From positions 1 through 6,143 of the forward strand of contig USNC01000090.1 in the NCBI GenBank assembly GCA_900555915.1: a stretch of 6,143 bases of DNA, given 5' to 3'. Positions 1 through 5,425 of the stretch are shown piece by piece. The position numbers and the translations under genes were made by a program. Numbering within the stretch: position 1 is the stretch's first letter; every line of letters begins with the position of its first letter. This stretch comes from an uncultured Porphyromonadaceae bacterium (lineage in GTDB: Bacteria > Bacteroidota > Bacteroidia > Bacteroidales > Muribaculaceae). The notes under the pieces are model-generated. The model searched no databases and was not told the origin of the DNA. It saw only the letters and a program-made list of their open reading frames with translations.

Positions 1-359
1 TTTTAACTCCCGTTTTGTCTGACGCACAGATGAAGGAAGCGGTAGAAAAATTCAAAGGCGTATTGACAGCCAACGGCGCTGTGATCGTCAATGAAGAGGA
101 ATGGGGAATGCGCAAACTGGCTTATCCCATCCAGAAAAAATCAACAGGCTTCTATTGCCTTCTCGAATTTGAAGGCGCGCCTACTCTCGTGAAGCAGCTT
201 GAGGTCGCTTACCGCCGCGATGAGAAAGTGCTTCGTTTCCTCACTTTCCGCCTCGACAAATATGCAGCGGAATATGCTGAGAAGCGTCGCAATCTGAGAG
301 CAAAGAAAGCAAGTGAAACAGCAGAGGCTCCCGCCGAAGCAGAAAACAAGGAGGCTTAA
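1..359 (+). CDS. rpsF: 30S ribosomal protein bS6, 5'-truncated by the window edge
   Basis: bS6 is a small-subunit platform protein that binds 16S rRNA as a heterodimer with bS18. The frame is open from base 3 and reads L-T-P-V before the TTG at 15, matching the family's N-terminal strand (typically M-x-x-Y-E-x-x-F-I-L-x-P). About ten residues and the true ATG therefore lie upstream of the window, and TTG 15 is an internal leucine. Recognisable family segments are the [12 protein letters not shown] stretch, equivalent to EDWGRRQLAYPI in E. coli S6, and the [19 protein letters not shown] strand near the C-terminus. The tail is Ala/Glu/Lys-rich and variable, as is usual. The stop TAA lies two bases before the rpsR start, so the two are surely co-transcribed. 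In many bacteria the bS6:bS18 dimer represses this operon through an mRNA leader, which would lie outside the window. Confidence 0.96.
   Translation, partial: LTPVLSDAQMKEAVEKFKGVLTANGAVIVNEEEWGMRKLAYPIQKKSTGFYCLLEFEGAPTLVKQLEVAYRRDEKVLRFLTFRLDKYAAEYAEKRRNLRAKKASETAEAPAEAENKEA
348..354 (+). promoter_or_regulatory. Strong Shine-Dalgarno sequence for rpsR, inside the rpsF 3' end
   Basis: AAGGAGG can pair over seven bases with the 16S 3' end (CCUCCUU) and sits seven bases before the rpsR ATG. It overlaps the last sense codons of rpsF (Lys-Glu-Ala). None of the other starts seen here (rplI, dnaN, dnaQ-like, coaBC, porD, recN) has a comparable site. This is unusual because Bacteroidota generally do not use Shine-Dalgarno pairing. 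Confidence 0.75.
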
Positions 360-361
360 TC

Positions 362-628
362 ATGGCAGCAAACAGCGAAATTCGTTATCTTACTCCGCTT
401 ACTGTAGACACACGTAAGAAAAAATACTGCCGTTTCAAACGCAGCGGTATCAAATACATCGACTATAAGGATCCCGAATTCCTCAAGAAGTTCCTCAACG
501 AACAGGGCAAGATTCTTCCCCGTCGCATCACCGGCACTTCTCTGAAATTCCAGCGTCGCGTGGCTCAGGCCGTGAAGCGTGCCCGTCACCTCGCTCTTCT
601 TCCTTACGTGACCGACCTTATGAAGTAA
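362..628 (+). CDS. rpsR: 30S ribosomal protein bS18
   Basis: This 88-residue protein partners bS6 on the 30S platform near the 3' end of 16S rRNA. Family marks are K-K-Y-C-R-F at about 20-25, Y-I-D-Y-K-D at 32-37, the I-L-P-R-R-I-T-G-T segment at 51-59 and the basic helix [11 protein letters not shown] at 72-82, all at normal positions for the family. Residue 63 is Phe where E. coli has Tyr (K-F-Q-R-R versus K-Y-Q-R-Q). From recollection of work on Flavobacterium johnsoniae, an aromatic residue of bS18 helps bS21 and bS6 sequester the anti-Shine-Dalgarno; whether Phe63 is that residue is my inference. The ATG is two bases after the rpsF stop, with a strong Shine-Dalgarno. The stop is TAA, 25 bases before rplI. 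Confidence 0.97.
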   Translation: MAANSEIRYLTPLTVDTRKKKYCRFKRSGIKYIDYKDPEFLKKFLNEQGKILPRRITGTSLKFQRRVAQAVKRARHLALLPYVTDLMK

Positions 629-653
629 TAACCATTTTAAACGAAAGCTATAT

Positions 654-1109
654 ATGAAACTTATTCTTAAAGAAAACGTGGTCGAACTCGGCTACAAGGA
701 CGATGTAGTGGAAGTGAAGGATGGTTACGGCCGCAACTATCTCATTCCCCAGGGCAAGGCTGTCATCGCTTCTGACGCCAACCTCAAGGAACTGCAGGAA
801 AACCTTCGTCAGCGTGCTCACAAGATCGCTGCTATCCTCGCAGAGGCGCAGGGTCAGGCTGACGCCATCAAGGATGTCAAACTCGTCATCGAGGCTAAGG
901 CCGGCGCAAATGGCTCTATCTATGGCAGCGTTGGTGCCGCTCAGATCGCAGAGGCATTCAAGAAACTCGGCCACGAGGTAGACCGCAAGCTCATCTCGCT
1001 CAAAAACCCCATCAAGGCTGTGGGCGAATATGTATGCACAGTGAAGTTCCACCGCGATGTCAATGCCGAAGTGGCAGTATGCGTGGTGGCTGAAGCTGAG
1101 GAAGCCTGA
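654..1109 (+). CDS. rplI: 50S ribosomal protein bL9
   Basis: bL9 binds 23S rRNA domain V near the base of the L1 stalk. The protein has 151 residues (about 149 in E. coli). The N-terminal rRNA-binding domain carries the signature V-V-E-V-K-D-G-Y-G-R-N-Y-L-I-P-Q-G-K-A at about residues 18-36. It is followed by the long connecting helix, rich in Ala, Glu and Gln (about 42-72), and a C-terminal domain containing G-S-I-Y-G-S-V (about 87-93) and the I-K-A-V-G-E-Y segment. The start ATG follows an A/T-rich stretch with no Shine-Dalgarno, as is normal for Bacteroidota. It is the last gene of the ribosomal block, with a strong terminator beginning 25 bases after its stop. I see no ssb or priB between rpsF and rplI, unlike in Firmicutes or enterobacteria. 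Confidence 0.97.
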   Translation: MKLILKENVVELGYKDDVVEVKDGYGRNYLIPQGKAVIASDANLKELQENLRQRAHKIAAILAEAQGQADAIKDVKLVIEAKAGANGSIYGSVGAAQIAEAFKKLGHEVDRKLISLKNPIKAVGEYVCTVKFHRDVNAEVAVCVVAEAEEA

Positions 1110-1134
1110 TCTTAGTTTCCCCGCTCGATAATAT

Positions 1135-1172
1135 AATCCGCACTCGTCATTGATGAGTGCGGATTTTTTTTT
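1135..1172 (+). terminator. Intrinsic terminator of the rpsF-rpsR-rplI operon
   Basis: AATCCGCACTC (1135-1145) and GAGTGCGGATT (1155-1165) are perfect 11-base complements. The stem can extend inward by one G-T wobble and two further pairs, leaving an ATT loop (1149-1151). A run of nine T's (1164-1172) follows directly. The G+C-rich stem with T-tract and the position just after rplI make this a confident call. The opposite strand lacks an equally good T-tract, so it is probably unidirectional. Confidence 0.93.
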
Positions 1173-1201
1173 GTGAATGTCAATTTTTTTTTCTACCTTT
1201 G
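1170..1201 (+). promoter_or_regulatory. Bacteroidota-type housekeeping promoter for dnaN
   Basis: TACCTTTG at 1194-1201 fits the Bacteroidota -7 consensus TAnnTTTG exactly. TTTG at 1170-1173, 20 bases upstream, fits the -33 element and its usual spacing. The -33 box uses the last T's of the rplI terminator, so the two signals overlap. Transcription would be expected to start about 5-10 bases after 1201, giving a dnaN leader of roughly 65-70 bases. The next four genes have no clear promoter of their own, so this one may drive dnaN through recN. Confidence 0.8.
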
Positions 1202-1208
1202 TAAATTA

Positions 1209-1244
1209 GGAGTGGAAGGCGGTTTGACGGCATGTTCCCGCTCC
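1209..1244 (+). other. Possible hairpin in the dnaN 5' leader
   Basis: GGAGTGG (1209-1215) can pair with CCGCTCC (1238-1244), with one G-T wobble, enclosing a 22-base loop. It would form near the 5' end of the predicted dnaN transcript. Between it and the start codon is an A/T-rich stretch with the palindrome AAATTTAAATTT (1256-1267), probably an unstructured ribosome landing site. I recognise no known riboswitch or leader family, and the hairpin could be chance. Confidence 0.3.
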
Positions 1245-1275
1245 GCAATGATTAGAAATTTAAATTTAGACCGAT

Positions 1276-2400
1276 ATGATATTCAATGTGCATGGTAAGA
1301 CCCTTCAGCAGCAGATCGCTGCTGTCAGCAAAGTGGTCAACGCGAAGAACGCTCTTTCCATTCTCGACAATTTCCTGATTGAGGTGAAGGGAGACACTCT
1401 CTACATCACAGGTTCTGACCAGGAGACTGTGATGACTGCGAAGATGGAGATTACCAATCAGGACACCGATGGAAAGATTGCCATCAACGCCAAGCGTCTT
1501 ATCGAGGTGGTGAAGGAAGTCTCCAATTTCCCGCTGACCTTTGAGATCAAGGAGGATTCCGGTCTTGTAGATCTGCGGTTCCCCGGCGGACATTTTGAAT
1601 TCATGGGTGTGGACGCGGCTGAATATCCCCAACATTTCGAGACAGATGAGTTCTCGGTCGAGATGTCGATCCCTACGGAAGTGATACAAAATGGTCTTGA
1701 CTATACACTCTTTGCAGTCAGCACGGAGACTATACGTCCGATGATGACCGGTGTGTACTGGGATTTTCATGAAAACGACCTGACTTTTGTAGGCTCCGAC
1801 ACTCATAAACTCGTGCGCTACACCAACCGCAACTATCGCCCCAACAGGGAGACTTCGTTCATTTTGCCCGGCAAACCGGCCGGAATACTCCGAAGCCTGC
1901 TTGGAAAAGACAATGCGGAGGTCAAGGTGCGCAAAGATGAGAAAAGCGCTATATTTACTTTCGGCGATTTCCGTCTCGGATGCCGTTTTGTCAAAGGCAC
2001 ATATCCCAACTACAACCGCGTCATCCCTCAGGACAATCCGAATGAGATAACCGTAGACCGCCAGGTGCTTCTCTCGGCTATGCGCAGGGTCTCGATCTTC
2101 GCCAGCAAAGCCTCAAGCCTTGTGAAGATGACAATGGATGCCAATGTCATTCTCCTGCAGGCGCAGGATCTTGACTACAACACCAGGGCCGACGAGAGAA
2201 TATCCTGCTCCTATGAGGGAAATCCCATGTCGATAGGTTTCAATTCCACTTATATGGTGGAAGTGCTCAACAATCTTCCCGGCGATTCCATCATCGTAAA
2301 ACTTTCCGATCCCGGACGCCCCGGACTCTTCATGCCTTTCGAGCAGAAAGAGAATGAGGATGTGGTCATGCTCCAGATGCCCATGCAGGTGATTGAATGA
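1276..2400 (+). CDS. dnaN: DNA polymerase III subunit beta (sliding clamp)
   Basis: DnaN forms a ring-shaped dimer around DNA that tethers the replicative polymerase and is a docking site for other replication and repair proteins. The 374 residues suit three clamp folds (roughly 1-120, 125-245 and 250-374) and are close to the family's usual 365-380. The N-terminus (V-V-N-A-K-N-A-L-S-I-L-D-N-F at about 21-34) matches the conserved first helix and strand. Other family marks are R-P-M-M-T-G-V-Y (about 154-161), S-D-T-H-K-L-V-R-Y (about 174-182) and the ending L-Q-M-P-M-Q-V-I-E, equivalent to the E. coli V-M-P-M-R-L terminus that lines the peptide-binding pocket. The ATG is chosen because translation begins directly at the first strand of the fold. 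Here dnaN heads an operon with an exonuclease, coaBC, porD and recN rather than sitting beside dnaA. Confidence 0.97.
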   Translation: MIFNVHGKTLQQQIAAVSKVVNAKNALSILDNFLIEVKGDTLYITGSDQETVMTAKMEITNQDTDGKIAINAKRLIEVVKEVSNFPLTFEIKEDSGLVDLRFPGGHFEFMGVDAAEYPQHFETDEFSVEMSIPTEVIQNGLDYTLFAVSTETIRPMMTGVYWDFHENDLTFVGSDTHKLVRYTNRNYRPNRETSFILPGKPAGILRSLLGKDNAEVKVRKDEKSAIFTFGDFRLGCRFVKGTYPNYNRVIPQDNPNEITVDRQVLLSAMRRVSIFASKASSLVKMTMDANVILLQAQDLDYNTRADERISCSYEGNPMSIGFNSTYMVEVLNNLPGDSIIVKLSDPGRPGLFMPFEQKENEDVVMLQMPMQVIE

Positions 2401-2424
2401 CAGTATATAATCAAGAAAATACAA

Positions 2425-3195
2425 ATGAAACTCAACCTTTCACGCCCCATAATATTCTTTGATCTCGAGACCACCGGGACAAGTGTGACTGCCGACCGCA
2501 TAGTCGAGATAAGCCTGATAAAGGTTTTTCCCGACGGCAGCACCGAGGAGAAGACCCGACGCATCAACCCGGAGTGTCATATCCCCGAGGCCAGCACCGC
2601 CATACATCATATCACGGATGATGATGTGAAAGACGCACCCACATTCCGCCAGATAGCGAAGTCGCTGCATCAGATGTTTGAAGACTGTGATATCGCCGGC
2701 TTCAATTCAAATAAGTTTGATGTGCCGCTCCTTATCGAGGAGTTCGGCCGGGCCGGACTCTCTTTCGATGTGGCGGGCCGGAATTTTATCGATGTGCAGG
2801 GCATTTTTCATAAGATGGAGCAGCGCACGCTTGTGGCGGCTTATCGCTTCTATTGTGGCAAGGACCTCAGCGACGCTCATTCAGCTTCCGCCGACACCAG
2901 GGCTACCTATGAGGTGCTTCTCAGCCAGCTCGACAGGTATCCGGATCTGAAAAACGACGTCAAGGCTCTCGCCGATTTTTCCGCTGGTGGCAGAAATGTC
3001 GATCTCGCCGGAAGAATGGTCTATGATGACGACAATCAGCCTGTCTTTAATTTCGGTAAGAACAAGGGCAAGAAAGTAAGGGATGTGGTGAGGCACGAGC
3101 CCGGTTTCATCCAGTGGATACTGCAGGGCGACTTCCCTAAGGAGACCAAAGATCAATTGAGAAGATTGCAATACGAATTTTCAAAGAAATCCTGA
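2425..3195 (+). CDS. DnaQ-like DEDDh 3'-5' exonuclease with ExoX-like C-terminal module
   Basis: This 256-residue protein belongs to the epsilon/DnaQ exonuclease superfamily, two-metal-ion nucleases that remove nucleotides from 3' ends. The catalytic set is complete: Asp13 and Glu15 in F-F-D-L-E-T-T-G (ExoI), Asp99 in N-S-N-K-F-D (ExoII), and His152 and Asp157 in H-S-A-S-A-D (ExoIII, the DEDDh form). The nuclease domain spans about 8-170. After a linker, residues 207-240 (F-N-F-G-K-N-K-G-K-K-V, then P-G-F-I-Q-W-I-L) resemble the small C-terminal domain of exodeoxyribonuclease X-type proteins. It begins 24 bases after dnaN, behind an A-rich stretch without Shine-Dalgarno, and ends three bases before coaBC. 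Automated annotation usually calls it the polymerase III epsilon subunit. Position next to the clamp suits proofreading or clamp-linked repair, but the ExoX-like tail leaves a stand-alone repair or editing nuclease equally possible, so I give no symbol. Confidence 0.92.
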   Translation: MKLNLSRPIIFFDLETTGTSVTADRIVEISLIKVFPDGSTEEKTRRINPECHIPEASTAIHHITDDDVKDAPTFRQIAKSLHQMFEDCDIAGFNSNKFDVPLLIEEFGRAGLSFDVAGRNFIDVQGIFHKMEQRTLVAAYRFYCGKDLSDAHSASADTRATYEVLLSQLDRYPDLKNDVKALADFSAGGRNVDLAGRMVYDDDNQPVFNFGKNKGKKVRDVVRHEPGFIQWILQGDFPKETKDQLRRLQYEFSKKS

Positions 3196-3198
3196 ACA

Positions 3199-4413
3199 AT
3201 GGAGCAGACTCTGAGGGGAAAGCACATAGTGCTCGGCATATCCGGCGGAATCGCGGCGTATAAAAGTGCCTGTTTGCTGCGGCTGCTGATAAAGGCAGGC
3301 GCGGAGGTGCAGGTGGTGATCACTCCCAATGGCAAGCAGTTTATCACGCCTGCCACACTCGCGGCGCTAAGCGGCAAACCCGTTGTGTCGGAGTTCTTTG
3401 CCGCCAACACGGGTGAGTGGCATTCGCATGTCGATCTCGGACTATGGTCCGATCTCATGGTCATCGCTCCCGCCACTGCCGCCACCATCGGTAAAATGGT
3501 TTCAGGTGTTGCCGACAACATGTTGGTCACCACTTATCTATCCGCAAAAAGCCACGTTATGGTGGCTCCAGCCATGGATCTTGACATGTGGGCGCATCCC
3601 TCCACTCAGAGGAATGTCCGTATGCTGCAGGCTGATGGTGTGGAGATCATACAGCCCGGAAGCGGCGAACTCGCGAGCCATCTGTGCGGTAAGGGCAGGA
3701 TGGAGGAGCCGGAAGAGATCCTGCGCAGGGTAGAGGCATATTTCTCACGGAGCGGGAGCATGGCTGGCAAGAGGGTGCTTGTGACGGCAGGCCCCACTTT
3801 CGAGGATATCGATCCGGTGAGGTTCATCGGCAACAGCTCCAGCGGGAAAATGGGTTTTGCAATAGCCGAGGAAGCCGCCTCAAGAGGCGCCGAGGTGGTC
3901 TTGATAGCGGGTCCCGTCGCTGTTCAGACACATAATGCTGCCATCAGGAGGATCGATGTCAGAAGCGCGGTCCAGATGCTCGCCGAGGCTGAAAGGGAGT
4001 TCCGTAATGCTGACATCGCTATTCTTTCAGCGGCGGTGGCTGATTATGCACCCGCTTCACGCGCCGATCAGAAGATAAAACGTGAGAAGAGCGAGGAAAT
4101 GACGCTGCGGCTGGTGAGAAATCCGGATATAGCGGCCACGCTCGGAGGATGCAAGGACAACCGTATCTTGGTGGGATTCGCACTTGAGACCGATCATGAA
4201 CGCGAGAATGCTTTGGCAAAGATGCGCCGTAAGAATCTCGACATGATTGTGCTTAATTCTTTGCGCAATCCGCTCGCCGGTTTCAATAAGGATACCAATC
4301 AGGTCACAATCCTGCGGCACGATGGATCCGAGACCGAATACCCTGCAAAGAGCAAGCGGGAGGTGGCGGCTGATATCCTTGATGCTGTCATGTCAATGCA
4401 GACTTCCATGTGA
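3199..4413 (+). CDS. coaBC: Bifunctional phosphopantothenoylcysteine decarboxylase / phosphopantothenate-cysteine ligase
   Basis: CoaBC (Dfp) carries out two consecutive steps of coenzyme A synthesis in the cytoplasm: the CoaB half joins cysteine to 4'-phosphopantothenate using CTP, and the FMN-dependent CoaC half decarboxylates the product to 4'-phosphopantetheine. The 404 residues match the fused family. CoaC (about 1-180) shows the flavin-binding [10 protein letters not shown] (13-22), catalytic His77 in [14 protein letters not shown] (90-94), P-A-M-D-L-D-M-W (124-131) and the substrate-flap Cys163 in L-C-G-K-G-R-M. CoaB (about 188-404) shows [16 protein letters not shown] (195-210), Asn212 with S-S-S-G-K-M-G, A-A-V-A-D-Y (278-283) and the K-I-K-R lysines (292-295). 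Position 127 is Asp where the classical motif P-x-M-N-x-x-M-W has Asn. It is tightly coupled to the exonuclease gene upstream (three-base gap). Confidence 0.96.
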   Translation: MEQTLRGKHIVLGISGGIAAYKSACLLRLLIKAGAEVQVVITPNGKQFITPATLAALSGKPVVSEFFAANTGEWHSHVDLGLWSDLMVIAPATAATIGKMVSGVADNMLVTTYLSAKSHVMVAPAMDLDMWAHPSTQRNVRMLQADGVEIIQPGSGELASHLCGKGRMEEPEEILRRVEAYFSRSGSMAGKRVLVTAGPTFEDIDPVRFIGNSSSGKMGFAIAEEAASRGAEVVLIAGPVAVQTHNAAIRRIDVRSAVQMLAEAEREFRNADIAILSAAVADYAPASRADQKIKREKSEEMTLRLVRNPDIAATLGGCKDNRILVGFALETDHERENALAKMRRKNLDMIVLNSLRNPLAGFNKDTNQVTILRHDGSETEYPAKSKREVAADILDAVMSMQTSM

Positions 4414-4451
4414 TAAAAATTGTTTATCAGATATTTATCAAAGATTTGAGA

Positions 4452-5369
4452 ATGAAGAAAAGAAGTGTTGCGCTGTTGCTGACTGCAATCATTGTATCCT
4501 GCTCCGCGTCCAAAGCCCGCGGGCAGGAGTTGAATTGCGCCGTGGAGGTGAACGCTCAGAAAATTGAGGGCGGTAGCAAATCTGTGTTCCAGACACTTCA
4601 GGAAGCGGTGACGGAGTATATGAACGAGACTAAATTCTCCAACGCCACATTTGCCAACAATGAGAAGATCGACTGCAGGCTGTATCTCACGGTAAGCGAA
4701 TATACCGACGACCGTATCACCGGCGACCTGCAGGTGCAGCTCTCCAGGCCGGTGTATAATTCCACATACACCACCACTCTCTTTAATTTCAAGGACAACA
4801 GGGTGAGCTTTGAATACAGGGAGGGAGAGCCGATAGTATTCAATGAGACTACAGTCGACAACAATCTTACCGCCATTCTCAACTACTACGCATATCTCTT
4901 TCTCGCCATCGATTTTGACAGTTTTTCCCCGATGGGCGGCCAGCCGTTCTACGACAGGGCGCAGACGGTGGTCCAGGCGGCGCAGAGCCTCGGCGAGATA
5001 GGGTGGAAAGCATTCGAAGACCCTAAGAACAGGAGCGGAGTGCTCTCGGCTTATACCGCTCCATCCACTTCCGCCATTCGCCAGCTTCTCTACGACTATC
5101 ACCGCAAAGGCCTCGACGAGATGGTGACTGCACCCGACAAGGGACGCGCCGTCATCACCGGATCTCTTGATGCCATAGCCGGAATATATAAGGCAGATCC
5201 GATGTCGGCGGCCCTTTCCATATTCCGGGATTCAAAGATGGACGAACTCGTCAATATATACTCGAAAGCGCCGCAGACTGAGCGGGAGGCTGTCTACAAA
5301 CTGCTGCAGCCTATCTATCCCGCCGAAAACGAACGTCTTGTCAAGATAAGGAAAGGGGAGGAGGAATGA
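4452..5369 (+). CDS. porD: Exported DUF4835 family protein (type IX secretion protein PorD)
   Basis: This is a predicted secreted protein of 305 residues, recognised as DUF4835, a Bacteroidota family named PorD in current annotation. Its biochemical role is not settled. The ATG at 4452 is chosen because it gives a clean signal peptide: K-K-R, a hydrophobic core (6-15) and a likely signal peptidase I site after A-R-G (24/25), so the mature protein begins Q-E-L-N, as expected for the family. An in-frame GTG at 4410 overlapping the coaBC stop would add 14 residues in front and spoil the signal. The mature part has a beta-rich N-terminal region (about 25-125), the conserved N-Y-Y-A-Y-L-F-L-A-I-D-F-D-S-F-S segment (about 150-165) with G-G-Q-P-F-Y-D-R-A after it, and a helical C-terminal half. 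Cys29 and Cys75 might form a disulfide. I-V-S-C at 14-17 also resembles a lipobox. It lies between coaBC (38-base gap) and recN (56-base gap). Confidence 0.85.
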   Translation: MKKRSVALLLTAIIVSCSASKARGQELNCAVEVNAQKIEGGSKSVFQTLQEAVTEYMNETKFSNATFANNEKIDCRLYLTVSEYTDDRITGDLQVQLSRPVYNSTYTTTLFNFKDNRVSFEYREGEPIVFNETTVDNNLTAILNYYAYLFLAIDFDSFSPMGGQPFYDRAQTVVQAAQSLGEIGWKAFEDPKNRSGVLSAYTAPSTSAIRQLLYDYHRKGLDEMVTAPDKGRAVITGSLDAIAGIYKADPMSAALSIFRDSKMDELVNIYSKAPQTEREAVYKLLQPIYPAENERLVKIRKGEEE

Positions 5370-5379
5370 TAGTATAAAG

Positions 5380-5399
5380 GAAGTTGTTTGTGCAACTTC
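5380..5399 (+). other. Inverted repeat between porD and recN
   Basis: GAAGTTG (5380-5386) and CAACTTC (5393-5399) are perfect complements around a six-base loop. No T-tract follows, so it does not look like an efficient intrinsic terminator. It could be an mRNA-stabilising or processing hairpin, or a weak attenuator, lying 27 bases before the recN start. Confidence 0.4.
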
Positions 5400-5425
5400 A
5401 TTGTCAACAGGAAATATCTATTGCG

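Noticed and set aside
648..1052. Antisense reading frame of 134 codons opposite rplI
   Set aside because: It covers nearly all of a clearly conserved ribosomal protein gene and has no independent support.
1252..1806. Antisense reading frame of 184 codons opposite the first half of dnaN
   Set aside because: It is fully overlapped by a confident dnaN coding region, has no promoter-like sequence and no recognisable protein family.
4441..4448. AAGATTTG as a possible -7 promoter box for porD
   Set aside because: It differs from TAnnTTTG at the first base, lacks a good TTTG at proper spacing, and would place the transcription start at or after the start codon.
4410..4451. GTG start for porD overlapping the coaBC stop (GTGA)
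   Set aside because: The overlap is attractive for translational coupling, but the 14 added residues precede a complete signal peptide starting at ATG 4452, which fits the family far better.
4299..5102. Long antisense reading frame (267 codons, minus strand) across the coaBC end and most of porD
   Set aside because: It lies opposite two well-supported genes and its translation shows no recognisable domain. G+C-rich codon usage with few stops on the opposite strand readily produces such shadows.
5387..5423. Possible promoter for recN (TTTG at 5387-5390 with TATCTATT at 5415-5422)
   Set aside because: The downstream box has two mismatches to the -7 consensus and the spacing of 24 bases is too long.
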